A stretch of 64,000 nt of DNA from Limonium bicolor (GCA_023374045.1 CM041777.1:464037827-464101826), one strand, 5' to 3'; positions 27,300 to 39,786 are shown, counted from the stretch's first letter. The notes: a model not told the origin generated them from the letters alone. A program made the numbers and translations.

Positions 27300-30200
27300 G
27301 TTAAGTAGATTTGTGTTTTTCTGTATCTTAACTATCAAGTCTATCTCAACAAACAGCTTGATTTTCCCTAGCTATACTTGGGCCTATGAGGTGGACGGGA
27401 CTTATTAAACTCATAAACTTAATACTCCAATATCTATGTGTGTAGATGAGTTGAGGAAACTATAGAACGGGTTGAGAAACGGATGAGAAAGATAGAAGGC
27501 GACAAATCTGTAGTATTCCAAGTTCAGTTCTTCCAGTTTCTGTTTTTTCATTTCTCAGAGACGTGTCCCTAGTTGCCTTGGGTATTTTGGGGATAAAACT
27601 ATACAAACCATTCAATTACATGGATTGAGAATGAGGGAGAATCTAGAAGACAGATTAGTAGAGCAAGAAGGAAAACAACAGAAGAAGAAAGGAATATCGG
27701 TTTTAGGTTTCAGAATTCTCAGTGTGTGTTTCAGTTCTGTAAAACTGATTAGAGGAGGTATCAAAATATTGCTGTAGCTTGCTAATACACCCAACATCTA
27801 GTTAATGCATCTAAATAACTCTGCAACACAAAACTAGGTGGGATGAGAAACTGTTAAATGAGCTAAAAGGAAGAGATGAGGCAATAAGGCACTGATGTAG
27901 ATTCAGATTCTTTTTTTATATATATAACTGTTGGTCCTGTATAACCGACTTACAGAGATAATGAGTGAGTTGCAATAGCTTAAGAATGGAACCCAAGGCA
28001 TGCTAAAGGAGAGAGTTAATTGAGTGTCTTCCTTTGGAAGAGTAGAAGACAGTTTAACAAACCAAGACAAATAAGAAGTACGTAACAGATTTTGTGTTTC
28101 TGATTCCCAGTTTTCCTATAACCGGTATGGTCTGTATAACATTGTTACAGAGGGGCACTCCCTGTTGGTTTGGGTCTGGTTTGAAGCTAAGAATTTAACC
28201 AAAACCCTTAACTGAGTAAATAGGTGCGTTGGGAGGAATTGACAGCCAAAACGTGAACACAGACAAGGAAGAGAGTATATCAAAATACCAGATTTGAGCT
28301 TCAGAGTTTCGGTTTTGGGTTCAGTTCTAGGTCCTAAAATCTTTGTGCTTCTGCACAACTCTGTTACAGAGAATAAGAGAGTTGTAAGGGTTGTTAAGAG
28401 CTTAAAACTGTATTGTGACACACAAAGGAATCACTACACAAGTTGGGAAGATAGGAGGTGGGTTAGTTAACAGAAACAAAACACCAAGAAGAAAATTATA
28501 ACAGTTTCATGATTCAGGTTTACAGGTTATGTTTCAGCCTTCGATTTCAGTTTTCATTTACAGATTCTGATTTTTGGGTAATGAGTGGTTTAAGAGTTTA
28601 AAACATTGTTAATTCAATTAACTAAAAGTGCAAGCGTGTTGGGAAACAAAAAAAATTTGTAAGTCAGATTAGGTAGCAGAAACAAACTATAGCAATGAAC
28701 ATACTTCAGTCCAAGACTTCAGTTTTAGTTTCAGTTCGGTGTAAAGAGGATTCATGGATGTATTCCTTGTGATTCTAGGTCTGTGTTGAAGTTAAAACTC
28801 AGACAAAACATTTTACTACTTGGGGAGAGATTTGGGAATTCAGGATTTATAAACAAACAGGAAGAAAATAGAAGAAAAAACATATCAGACTTATACTTCT
28901 GTTTTGCATTTCTGTTTCAGTTTCTTTTCCGAAATTCTTGCTTCGGTGTAGCTGAATTACAAGTGAAGTAGAAGTGTGTAGTACCTGCTTAAAAGCCCAA
29001 GACCTAGCCAATGCACCTAAGTAATCTGTAAAAAAAGAAATTTGGGTGGAATTAGGGACTGATCAATGAACTATAAGGAAGGAGTAATGCACTGTTGTGT
29101 TTCAGATTTTGGATAAGCCTTGTTGCTGTATAACTGTGTACAGAGGGAGTAGGAAGAGTGTGTTGAATTAATGATGGTCCTGAAACATTCCTAATACATT
29201 TACCTAAGTTGGTACACACGTTGGGAAGGTTATAAGCCTGCTAAATTGAACAAAAACTGAAACTAGATGAAGGAGAACACAGGAAGGGTATTTCAGATTT
29301 TGGTTAAGTCTTGCTTCTGTTTTCTGTTTTGTGTTTCAGTTAGTAGTTAGTACGGGGACGTTTTAATAGCTTTAAGGATGTTGTTTAGGGCATGTTCTTG
29401 AAGTTGAAATCGTGGTCAAACACCTAATGAATGAGAAGACAAACAAAGGAGATAGAAGGTGAGGTAGCAGTTTCAGTTTCTATCAGTTCTGATTTCTGAT
29501 CTTCAGTTTTCAGGCCTGTGTAAGAATTTTCAGGAGTGTAGTCCTTGATTCCTTTGGGCTGTTTTGGGAGTTAAAACTACACTAAGAAGTTAACTACACA
29601 ACTTAACCAATTGAGGGAAAACCAAGAGTCTGAACTGGGGATAAACAGAAAGAAATCAAAGAGGTGATACTAGTTAGTTACAGTTTTGCTTCAGTTTCTG
29701 AAACTCACGTTTCAGTAGGGTCAACTCTCAGAGGTGGTATAAGTGTGTGTTGGTTTAATAATAGAGCCAAGTCAGTACTAACACACTACCTAAGTTAGTG
29801 TATTCATTTGAAAGATTGGGAGACAGTTTAACAACTAAAAGAAGGGATTAAGAGGAAATGTATGGATTGCTGTCTCAGTTTCGGCAAACTATAGTTCTGT
29901 CTAACTGTTGTACAGAGGTGAAAGAGCGTGATGTTGTTCTGTTAGTGAACCCAAAACCCTCCTAATACATCTAGCTAAATTTACAAAACAACTTGGGAAG
30001 TTTGGACATCGTTAGACACATTAAATGGGTGATAGGATAAGATTATATATAAGAACTTTATTTCAGTTTTTTTGAAACATTTAAGCTTCAGTATAAGGGA
30101 GTTCTTGAAGGGATTGAGGAGTACTATTGGGTAAATAAGGGGCTTAAAACATAACTATTTATCTAAGGAAAGAATACCTCTTAGGCAAATAAATGTCCAT
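27300..30200 (+). repeat. Degenerate ~195-bp tandem array in LTR-A
   Basis: A recurring pattern (TTCAGTTTC, then TTCTGTATAAC, then TACAGAG, then TTAAAAC or CCTAATACAC) repeats with landmarks near 27555, 27745, 27945, 28140, 28370, 28550, 28745, 28945, 29140, 29345, 29520, 29715, 29905 and 30095. That gives about fourteen units at 175-230 bp spacing. Units are strongly diverged from one another. Confidence 0.65.
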
Positions 30201-31124
30201 CTTGAATAAACATGTTACGTGTTAGTGCTTATAATACTCTAAAGCATTAACTAGAGGAAAATGACTTAGTTAACGTTGTGAATGTCCTAGGAGCAAGATA
30301 AGCCTAGGATTAATACTTGGGAAGTTCTAAGGTTTAAAATAAACCGTACATTCAACGACTCGCGTAGGGAATAACCCCCGGTATAAATAAGATAAACTAG
30401 AATAAAAATGTCGTCACATGAAATCATGGACTGACACATTGTTTTTAATCAGCGTTAGGGTCGTAACGAACGCCGACAAGGAACCCGTGTGTGAGACGAC
30501 ATTTGCCTCTGAATAAGGTATGGACATGTGTGGTTCGTATGTTGCCGTGTTACACGGCTTGTGTGCTGTGTGCTTGTTTGACAATGACTATAAGACTATA
30601 GCATGAAGTGGGATTGTTTCTTGTGGCTTGCTTATACGCTTGTTATATATCCTTGTGGCATATTACTTGCGCGCACACAGTAGTTTAGTCCCTTTCTCGT
30701 TTACGGAACTCGAGATGAACCACAACGAACTATGAAAACAAAGAAAACTCTATAAGGGGAAACTCCTCTCTAAACCACTGAGGACGTACCATGACACCCA
30801 CTCTGGTGTCTATTCATTAATGATAATGAAGAGCAAATCTCAATTGGTGGGACATGACGAACCACGTAGACAAAACAAAAGAACTATACAAAGAGACAAC
30901 TCCTCTCTAACTTTAGAGGACCGCTAATGACACCCACTATGGTGTCGAGATTATAATGATAATGAAACGAAAAGTACCAACTGTGAAATACGAGAACAAC
31001 CCGGGAAGACAACAGCTCGGGCCGCGCGGTATGGATGATCGGGAGTTGGCATCTGCATCAGATCCTTCGACCGTCTATGGTGGAATATATTTTGGGGATC
31101 CCTGGGTGACCCCACCTTCTCAGC

Positions 31125-31263
31125 ACATCCTGGAGTCTAGAGGTGACTCCGCTTTCTCGACCCTGGGTGTCGGGAATGGGGGAGTGACAAATTGGTGGAG
31201 CTTATCCTGGAGTCTAGAGGTGACTACGCTTTCTCGACCCTGGGTGTCGGGAATGGGGGACTA
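31125..31263 (+). repeat. ~78-bp tandem repeat in LTR-A
   Basis: Two near-identical units each contain TTTCTCGACCCTGGGTGTCGG. Related 75-bp units occur three times in LTR-B at 44688-44895. Confidence 0.8.
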
Positions 31264-31833
31264 GCTATGGAGGAGACGTCCTCCAACGTGCGGTGATAAA
31301 AGAATTCACAAATAATCCTTAAAGAAACAAGGAACGATTAGCACCTACATAATGAAGTCTCGGGATCTAATCTATATCCCCTGACTCGGTGCCAGAGAAT
31401 GAAGGAAAAATTGTGTAATGAGACCAAGCAAACAAGAGAAAGTCCCGAATGTGATCCTTTAAGAAACAAGTAATGAATAGCACCTACATAACAAGTCTCG
31501 GGATCTAACCTATATCCCCGATTCGGTGCAAGAGAAGAAAGGAAAATATGTGTAATGAGAACAAGAAAACAATACGTAATCTCTTGAATGATCCTATAGT
31601 GAGGATCGACGGTATAATATACCTACGCACACGTCCTATAAATTACTTGATTGTTGTTGCTACATTAGCAGCTTATTGTGTTGGGTTGCGTGTTGACATT
31701 GCTATGCTGCTTGCAAGTTGTGCTTGGTTGCTTTTTGATATTGCTATGCTACCGATGAGTGTGTATGGTATCATGATGTGCTGATGTGTGCTTTACTGCT
31801 TTATCATGGCTTGTAAATTGACGTAATAATATT

Positions 31834-31903
31834 CGACCAAGTAGTCGTGTGGCCCGGTAACATGCGGGCTTCACACGTTTATACTCGGCATAGTTTTGCT
31901 GAG
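31834..31903 (+). promoter_or_regulatory. Conserved LTR stem-loop block (LTR-A)
   Basis: The order is CGACCAAGTAGTCG, then GTGGCCCGGTAACATGCGGG, then CTCGGCATAGTTTTGCTGAG, each able to form a stem. The block lies about 410 nt from the LTR end and is nearly identical to 45360-45428 in LTR-B. Confidence 0.65.
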
Positions 31904-32314
31904 TCCTTTATTTTTACAGGTGATCATCTGGAACGTGACGGAGCGTAGGGGGTATGACTACCATGGGGGTTGTCCATTTGGGCAAGACTTTTAAGTAGTA
32001 TGTTTTCTTATGTATGGGTGGTGACTATGTGTCACTAGACCCTTGTTGTAAGTTTCGGGTTGTGTTGTTTAAGTTATTAACTATACTGTAGACGCTCGGT
32101 ACTTGGGTTGTACTTTATGTTGTATTTGGACTTCGTTAAGGTTGGACTTCCAGTCATACAGACCGTAACTTGGAGTTGGTATTGTGGTGGAGTCAACCAC
32201 GTGGGTGGTTGGCGTCTGTGACACCCGGATGGAGGTTATACCGCTGCAAGCTAGTTTACATTTGCGTCGGGCGTTTTCATTTAACCTATGGATGTTTTAT
32301 TCGGGGGTGTTACA

Positions 32315-34110
32315 TAGATGAACAATGATATAATTTGTTTTCATTTTGGACATATATTAAAAGTTATAACCATTCAAAGTTAATATAATAAAAATACAGC
32401 CTAATCAGCAAAAATAATCCAGTCAGCAGCTGACTAAGCTGCCAAATGGTTAGACCGTACAAAGTATCGGTGCGACCAGCCCGTTACTTCGAATTTGCCT
32501 TAATTGACATCAAAATACCTCCAAATAAAATACTAGTTCACGGCTTTGTACAAATTTTTACATTTCGTCACATAAATTTATTTTTCTTCCACGTTTAATT
32601 TACAACATAATTTTCATAGGTCATCATACTTATGTACACCAACTAAACTTATCACCATAATTATTTACACATTTTTAGGATTTAAACTACACCCATGTAC
32701 ATACATGCTCTCTGTCCATTTTATTTTCCAAACTAATTTACTTAAAACATTATCAAGAGTTTAAGAACACTTACTTGAATTTAATCACCAAGAATTTCTC
32801 CACCAGCCACACCACACTTCACGGCTATATTTTTAGATTTTGTATTATAATTCTCTTAAATTAATAATAAGGCTCTTAGCTCTTAAAGGGGCATTTACCT
32901 TCCAATAATTGATTTTCTTCTTGTAATCCAACTCCACAACTCACGGCTATACCACACCCCTTCCGGTTTACATATAGCCAAGGAAAAGAGCTTAGTTAAC
33001 ACCCTCTTAAAGTAGCTAGATTGTGGGGGTTTCAAAGACAGAATTTGTGAACTTAAGAGATAGTTCTTTACCTTGGATTTGAAGAGGTTTTAGGAGTTTC
33101 TTTCAGTCATCTAAAAACAGAAAGGACCACCTCAGTTTTTGGGTTAAATCAACCAGAAAAGACAAGGGCTTAATAGCCATGGATTCTCTAGATTTTTACC
33201 TTGTTGTTGTACCCTTTTCTTGGTGCTCCTTGGTTGCAGTTTTGGGTCCAAAACAGGGCTGGGAATGGCCTTATATAAGAGCATGAAGGAGCAGGAAAAA
33301 GGGTGGTGTCAGGTAGTATCTTCGGACTGCTATAAGGAAGAAAGGAGAAGTGAGTCCTCACCTTGTTTCAGCTCTCGGTTATTGCTGGAACCAGAGAAGT
33401 GGTGTAGTCCTTTTTGTTGTTGTTATGAATCAGGAATGGAACTCAAGCTGGTTTGTTTGCTGGTGTTGTTGCAACAAGGAAGGGAGGCTGGGATGAAGTA
33501 TGGTCGTAGCAGAAAAAGGAGCTGGAAGAAGAGAAATCCGTGAAAAAAATGAAAGAGAGGGAGCTTGTTTACCTTGCTGATTAATGGAACTCAAGCTTGG
33601 AAGTTTGTTGTTATCTTATGGAGAGGCAAGAGGATGAACGGTTTGGAGTTTTTCCTCTGTTGCAGTCGAGTGTGTAACAGGAGCAGGGTGGTCTTGTTGT
33701 TGCTGCTGTTTGGTCGCAGCTTGGAATCAAGAGGGGAGGAGATGGAGTTTTCTGTACAGGTTTACCTAGGAAAATAAATGAGAGAAGGAAAGAGGGATAG
33801 GAGAGGAAGCTACCGTTGAACAAGTAGTATTAGTAGTAGTACTGGAATGCGCATGGAATGGAGTAGGGGGGACTGTTCTCTGTTATGAAATGATGGGAGT
33901 TGCTGTCTATGTTGAGAAAACCGAGAAGCATGGGAAGGTAAAGGTAAGTCTTGTACTTTATTTGTATTTTTAATACTTACTTATGTACCTCTAATAATGT
34001 CTGATTTGTCTTTGTTTTTTTTTTCTAAACAGATTGCCGGCTGAAACAAAATTGGAGGGAGTTCAAAATATTTTCATTAGCTTATATGTGTCACAAATTG
34101 TACAAGTAAT
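32315..34110. other. Unclassified AT-rich non-coding DNA, left of the Tat-like element
   Basis: No protein domain is recognised here. Open frames such as 33220-33543 are unsupported. A donor-like AAAGGTAAGT near 33942 and an acceptor-like TTTCTAAACAG near 34031 look like an intron, but the flanking frames do not give a known protein. The stretch continues at 39787 after the Tat-like insertion and may be an old LTR interrupted by younger insertions. Confidence 0.35.
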
Positions 34111-35731
34111 TGCAGACGTTATAAAGTGAGTGGTTAAACTGGTGTAAAATTAAAAGAAAAGAAATTAAAACTCAAATTAAACGTCGGGCTGCAAACAAAT
34201 CCCGGTCGCAGTAGTATAGTGAAAATGTAAGCAACCGGATGTCGAACCGTGGGACTAATATACATATAATAGTTCCTAAGCGTGTCACAGGAGGGGGGAT
34301 TAATTGACTTGTAAAATAAAAAGAAAAGATAAAATAAACTAAGTTGACAGACAAATAAAATGGAACTCTGGGTCAGGTTAATATGATCTGATTAACTATG
34401 CTATCTCTACTGGTTTAATTATAATTGTTTGGCAAAATTCCTCTTATTATCTTAAGGACTAAATCATAGACTCATAAGAACTCGTTACCAGAAAATGCTT
34501 GGTCTAATCAAGGTTCAAGCACCTCACATGTAACGGACGGTTTAGTTATCAGGAATTATATATGCATCTGAAAATACTAACTCATTAAATCATAATAAAG
34601 CTTTCTCCAGATTTACGGCTTAATCAACCTATCTATTTATCACCTGGTCTGATCAAAATAGACTTAGCAAGCATATTAATAAATTCGCGAGATTTATTAG
34701 AAAGGCGAGAGATAAACTTTAAGCGTAACAAACTGCATATAAATAAAACCAGTAAATATATTGCAAAATTAATACAGATACATAATAACTATTCCCAGAG
34801 TAAACGTAAACTAGCCTAACATATTAAATAGATAGATAGAGACGAGAGTAATAGAAATCATCCGTAATCACTCCGTCTCACTCTACTATTTTGTGTACGT
34901 AGGGCTAGAGGTGAATTTGTGGAATGTAAAATAAATAAAATGGAGAATACGGGAGAAGAGAAATGGGATGAATGTGTGAAGTGGTGAAGTTGGGTCGTGG
35001 ATGGATTGAATGGGTGGTGGTTGAATGAAAGGAGAAGACTCGTGGGTTTTTATAGAGAAAGGAAGAGGCAAAGGCAGCAGATAAGTAACGCGTGAATTGA
35101 TTGAGGCGGTGCAGCTCATTGATTGCTCATTTATTGCTTGCTTCATTGATTGCAGGGGGACAGAGCGTGCAGAGTAGATGGATAAATTGAAGACAGTGGA
35201 CGAGTTGCAGACAGTCGGCGGAGGCAAGTTGCAGACGATGACGAGCGAAGAAGAAAACTGTTAGCGCGACTGAAATTAGTCGCGTCCGCCTCTGCGTCCG
35301 CTTTAGTCAGGCGCGGACGTCTCTGTTGTCCTCTCTCGCGTCCGCTCAGCAACCTCATGCATGTCCGCCTATTTATGAGGCGGTTGCCTCATCCTCTTCT
35401 TGCAAGTCTCTTGTCCGCTTTGTGTCCTCTTGTGTGTCCTCCTGTGTTTTGGGCGGACACAAGTGAGGTACTCATGCGGACAAACTTTGACCGGCTCTAG
35501 ATTCTTCGTTTGGACTCCGTTTTTCGAGCCGTCTGCGCCTATGCGTTCGTCTCTTCGTGTACTTTGCTCCTAGCTTGGTGTTTCCTCATGTTTAAATCAA
35601 TAAATTTGTGAGATAATCAATAAAACATAAACTAGAGGAAAAACATAACCGAAGTGGAGAAATGAGCAAGAAAAGTGCTAATATAATAAATGAAATACAC
35701 CTATAAAACATGCTCATTTGGACACTTATCA
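34111..35731 (-). repeat. Tat-like element, left (3') LTR
   Basis: A 1621-bp LTR nearly identical to 38163-39781. It contains a cluster of GTCCGC/GCGGAC words at about 35275-35475. Confidence 0.93.
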
Positions 35732-35770
35732 CACCCCCACACTTATCTTTTTGCTTGTCCTCAAGCAAAA
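35732..35770 (-). other. Tat-like polypurine tract and adjacent hairpin
   Basis: The minus strand reads AAGTGTGGGGGTG directly before the LTR start TGATAAGTG. Just inside, 35749-35770 is a perfect 9-bp stem, TTTTGCTTG/CAAGCAAAA, with a 4-nt loop. Confidence 0.75.
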
Positions 35771-36929
35771 TCACGTAACCAAGTAAGTAGGGAATGCTCA
35801 ATACTAACAAATATTATTATGAAGGGTAGGATAAACATGATCTTTAAACTTATTGAGGAGTGTGAAAAATTAACTGCTGGTGGCATAGGTGTGCTCAGGG
35901 TAGAAATAAAATATAGAGTTTCGGGGTATGATCTAAGGTACTACAATGTTTCTTTTGGGTGACTCTGAGAACTTTTACCATGGCCAACTTCTCTCAAGAA
36001 TGGGCATTGAGAAGAAAACAAAAGGAAAAATAGATTCATGCATTTGTTTCACTTTTGCATAAGGGATGAGAAAATGTAGGCATAACACCTTTGTTTTTAA
36101 GAACACTCAACTCTCTTTTGTTGGTTACCAATGGTGTCTCGCAAGTCCTTTATATTTTTTTTGTATTCTTTCTTTTTTAAACAGAGAAGTACCCCTTAGC
36201 AATCCCTAAGAGAGAAGACAGAAAGAAACCCTGAACAATAAAATCCAACCATTTGCAGATTATTTGGTCACACCGCATATAAAATGCTCCTCAAAAGTAA
36301 TCAAAATTTTAAAATTTTGTACAATTTATCCCACAATTCATAATAGTATTTATTCTTAAAGAGAACAACCTACATAAAAGGGTCCATAATATTTGAATTG
36401 GACAAACGCATGATAAGGAGAGAGATTAAACATTTAAGCACAAAATGTCACCGAAAAGGGCACACTCCCCCACACTTAAATTGAACAATGTCCGCATTGT
36501 TCACCAGAAAAAACAAGGGAAGGTTTAAGAAGACCTTTTCGGTAAGTAGATAAAATAGAGATAACACAAAGATCACAAATAAACATTTAAGCACATAAAC
36601 GCTTCTCTGCAGTTTTATTTAAATAAAAGCATAATTAAAGAAACTGGTACTCCCCTGATATTATTTTTGCTTGCGTTTATAGGAGTTCCCCCACACTTGA
36701 GCTTCAGCCTCAAGTAGCGTAGCTTGGTTGCAGTGTGGATATGAAGGTGCACCTGCATAAGACACTAGAAGCAACCATACTAAAAACTGGGTTAAAAGTT
36801 AGCAAAAATAAAATTCAAAGAGAACCTGAAAATTAAAAAGAGCATAAAAGCAAAATAAAATAAAATTCATCCGGGTTGCCTCCCGGGAAGCTGCCCTTCT
36901 TTAACGTCTTTGGCTAGACGCCTGCTTCG

Positions 36930-37445
36930 TTATCCTGGATCAAAACAAAACGTTACCTCGGCATATAAAATGGGAAAATTAATACTCCACAAAATCTGAT
37001 GTTTGAGGAGGTAATGCCGGGAACGTAGTTCTAATAGAAGACCTGGTGGAGATGGTTTTTCTTCCTCAAATTGGAGGATGTAAACATCATCCTCTTTTAG
37101 GTGAGGCTCGTAGAAAGAACGCCGTTTGATATCATCTTCAGAGAAAGTTAATTCTTTGAAGGTGATAGTGGCGTTTTGTTTGGATATAATGGCGGGAGGT
37201 GATGGCAATTCCTTCTCTTCTTTTTCGAGGATAAAAGTATCCTCATTGTCTGGGTATATTATAGAGAAGGAGGGAAAATAGCGGTAATTGATTTGACAGG
37301 GAGGGGTTTCTATGAGTGGCTCGTCTGTAGTGGGGTGTTCTACCTCTTGAACTGTTTCGCTCATTGATTGCTCTAGTAGTTGAGCGATTCTCTCCAGGTA
37401 GTCTGGTTGATCTTTAACCAGAGTTGCTCTTGGGACTAGAGACAA
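36930..37445 (-). CDS. Uncharacterised 171-aa ORF of the Tat-like element
   Basis: This is an open frame in element orientation inside the internal domain, with an ATG at 37445. I do not recognise the product. It is acidic and proline-bearing, and holds two similar EEK...PSPP segments at about residues 75-85 and 128-134, the second followed by GLLLELRSRHY. No catalytic motif, zinc knuckle or membrane segment is seen. It may be a remnant of a Tat polyprotein or an element-specific accessory ORF. It is the only long frame of the element with a non-repetitive composition, and it ends about 1.2 kb from the polypurine tract. Confidence 0.4.
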   Translation of the reverse strand: MSLVPRATLVKDQPDYLERIAQLLEQSMSETVQEVEHPTTDEPLIETPPCQINYRYFPSFSIIYPDNEDTFILEKEEKELPSPPAIISKQNATITFKELTFSEDDIKRRSFYEPHLKEDDVYILQFEEEKPSPPGLLLELRSRHYLLKHQILWSINFPILYAEVTFCFDPG

Positions 37446-37689
37446 TCCTCAAAATCATGAGCTCCCCCACATTCGGAGCAGTATAAATCCTGCCAATATT
37501 CAAACGTTTCTTCCATTTGCCGTGTACATATATATTTTTTTTTGTGTTTTTGTATATAAAACAAAATTACTGAAACAGATTAGAAAATAAAAGGATTATA
37601 AACAAACAGAATAATAATATAAGTAATACATAAAATGAAACTAGTGATTTGGGGAAGAAAGAAACGCAGCGTTTTTTTTTTAAGGGAAT

Positions 37690-37915
37690 AGGGACGTCCG
37701 CCTGGACGTCCGCCTGGGGAGAGGCGGTAACGGGGGCGGTTGCGAGGCGGTCACGGGGGCGGACGTGGCTGGGCGGAGCGCATGCGTGTCCGCGTGGACA
37801 ACCGCACAGGACAAGGGCGGACAAGAGTGGGGTGTCCGCTTGGACAACCGCCTGGAGGCGGGGCGGACACGCTCTATCTGTCCGCGTGTCTGTCCGCTTG
37901 GACTGGGGCGGACAC
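37690..37915. repeat. GC-rich GCGGAC/GTCCGC cluster
   Basis: A GC island within AT-rich DNA is built from repeated GGCGG, GCGGAC and GTCCGC words, many in opposing orientation. Open frames across it on both strands (for example 37567-38067) are compositional and are not supported as genes. Confidence 0.7.
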
Positions 37916-38140
37916 AGCTCTGCTCTTTTTTTTTTCGCTACGTACCTACTGAAACAGAATAAAAACAAACATACTAATAATATAAACAAAATATTAAAGA
38001 TTATTAATAAAAACAACAAACAAAATAAAATAGACAAAATATAAAAGACAATTAATATAAACAACAAATAAAAATAAAATAGATAAAATATTCTAATTAA
38101 ACAAGTTAATAATCCGGGGCTTAGGGACTAGAATAAACTA

Positions 38141-38159
38141 GTCCCCGGCAACGGCGCCA
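38141..38159 (-). promoter_or_regulatory. Tat-like primer-binding site
   Basis: The minus strand reads TGGCGCCGTTGCCGGGGAC, 3 nt from the 5' LTR (38163). This primer site is familiar from Tat/Ogre-type elements and is usually assigned to an Arg tRNA. The tRNA identity is from memory and was not checked. Confidence 0.75.
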
Positions 38160-38162
38160 TTT

Positions 38163-39781
38163 TGCAGACGTTATAAAGTGAGTGGTTAAACTGGTGTAAA
38201 ATTAAAAGAAAAGAAATTAAAACTCAAATTAAACGTCGGGCTGCAAACAAATCCCGGTCGCAGTAGTATAGTGAAAATGTAAGCAACCGGATGTCGAACC
38301 GTGGGACTAATATACATATAATAGTTCCTAAGCGTGTCACAGGAGGGGGGATTAATTGACTTGTAAAATAAAAAAGAAAAGATAAAATAAACTAAGTTGA
38401 CAGACAAATAAAATGGAACTCTGGGTCAGGTTAATATGATCTGATTAACTATGCTATCTCTACTGGTTTAATTATAATTGTTTGGCAAAATTCCTCTTAT
38501 TATCTTAAGGACTAAATCATAGACTCATAAGAACTCGTTACCAGAAAATGCTTGGTCTAATCAAGGTTCAAGCACCTCACATGTAACGGACGGTTTAGTT
38601 ATCAGGAATTATATGCATCTGAAAATACTAACTCATTAAATCATAATAAAGCTTTCTCCAGATTTACGGCTTAATCAACCTATCTATTTATCACCTGGTC
38701 TGATCAAAATAGACTTAGCAAGCAATTTAATAAATTCGCGAGATTTATTAGAAAGGCGAGAGATAACTTTAAGCGTAACAAACTGCATATAAATAAAACC
38801 AGTAAATATATTGCAAAATTAATACAGATACATAATAACTATTCCCAGAGTAAACGTAAACTAGCCTAACATATTAAATAGATAGATAGAGACGAGAGTA
38901 ATAGAAATCATCCGTAATCACTCCGTCTCACTCTGCTATTTTGTGTACGTAGGGCTAGAGGTGAATTTGTGGAATGTAAAATAAATAAAATGGAGAATAC
39001 GGGAGAAGAGAAATGGGATGAATGTGTGAAGTGGTGAAGTTGGGTCGTGGATGGATTGAATGGGTGGTGGTTGAATGAAAGGAGAAGACTCGTGGGTTTT
39101 TATAGAGAAAGGAAGAGGCAAAGGCAGCAGATAAGTAACGCGTGAATTGATTGAGGCGGTGCAGCTCATTGATTGCTCATTTATTGCTTGCTTCATTGAT
39201 TGCAGGGGGACAGAGCGTGCAGAGTAGATGGATAAATTGAAGACAGTGGACGAGTTGCAGACAGTCGGCGGAGGCAAGTTGCAGACGATGACGAGCGAAG
39301 AAGAAAACTGTTAGCGCGACTGAAATTAGTCGCGTCCGCCTCTGCGTCCGCTTTAGTCAGGCGCGGACGTCTCTGTTGTCCTCTCTCGCGTCCGCTCAGC
39401 AACCTCATGCATGTCCGCCTATTTATGAGGCGGTTGCCTCATCCTCTTCTTGCAAGTCTCTTGTCCGCTTTGTGTCCTCTTGTGTGTCCTCCTGTGTTTT
39501 GGGCGGACACAAGTGAGGTACTCATGCGGACAAACTTTGACCGGCTCTAGATTCTTCGTTTGGACTCCGTTTTTCGAGCCGTCTGCGCCTATGCGTTCGT
39601 CTCTTCGTGTACTTTGCTCCTAGCTTGGTGTTTCCTCATGTTTAAATCAATAAATTTGTGAGATAATCAATAAAACATAAACTAGAGGAAAAACATAACC
39701 GAAGTGGAGAAATGAGCAAGAAAAGTGCTAATATAATAAATGAAATACACCTATAAAACATGCTCATTTGGACACTTATCA
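38163..39781 (-). repeat. Tat-like element, right (5') LTR
   Basis: A 1619-bp LTR paired with 34111-35731. The few differences include a TA-dinucleotide deletion near 38612 and a substitution near 38936. Confidence 0.93.
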
Positions 39782-39786
39782 GTAAT

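Larger units (their letters stand above)
26527..32314 (+). mobile_element. LTR-A, giant plus-strand LTR, 5' part cut off by LARD-2
   Basis: Positions 30520-32314 match the last 1.5 kb of the solo LTR at 40754-45764, and the segment ends GGGGTGTTACA at 32314. The 5' part of the LTR must lie to the left of LARD-2, which inserted here, so the whole LTR exceeds 5.8 kb. No primer-binding site follows 32314, so it is a solo or 3' LTR. The left two thirds is a degenerate ~195-bp tandem array. There is no recognisable coding sequence. TAGAT at 32315-32319 is a candidate target-site duplication. Confidence 0.72.
34111..39781 (-). mobile_element. Complete non-autonomous Tat-like LTR retrotransposon
   Basis: This 5671-bp element is flanked by the perfect 5-bp target-site duplication GTAAT (34106-34110 and 39782-39786). 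Its LTRs (34111-35731 and 38163-39781) begin TGATAAGTGTCC in element orientation and differ by only a handful of positions, which indicates a recent insertion. The 2.4-kb internal domain has a primer-binding site and polypurine tract but no protease, reverse transcriptase or integrase, so it must be mobilised in trans. The Tat assignment rests on the primer site and on the stereotyped sequence beside the polypurine tract. Confidence 0.93.

Noticed and set aside
26527..32314. Possible 5' LTR of a full plus-strand element ending in the 3' LTR at 40754-45764
   Set aside because: No primer-binding site follows 32314, no polypurine tract precedes 40754, and 40754-45764 has its own perfect GTGAC target-site duplication.
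33220..33823. Cluster of 70-107-aa frames on both strands that looked like a possible gene
   Set aside because: They overlap on both strands, have no recognisable motif, and lie in DNA that resembles old LTR sequence.
37567..38067. 166-aa minus-strand frame with a hydrophobic start and plus-strand frames of 65-131 aa over the same DNA
   Set aside because: The interval is an AT-rich low-complexity run plus a GC-rich GCGGAC island; frames occur on both strands and no domain is recognisable.
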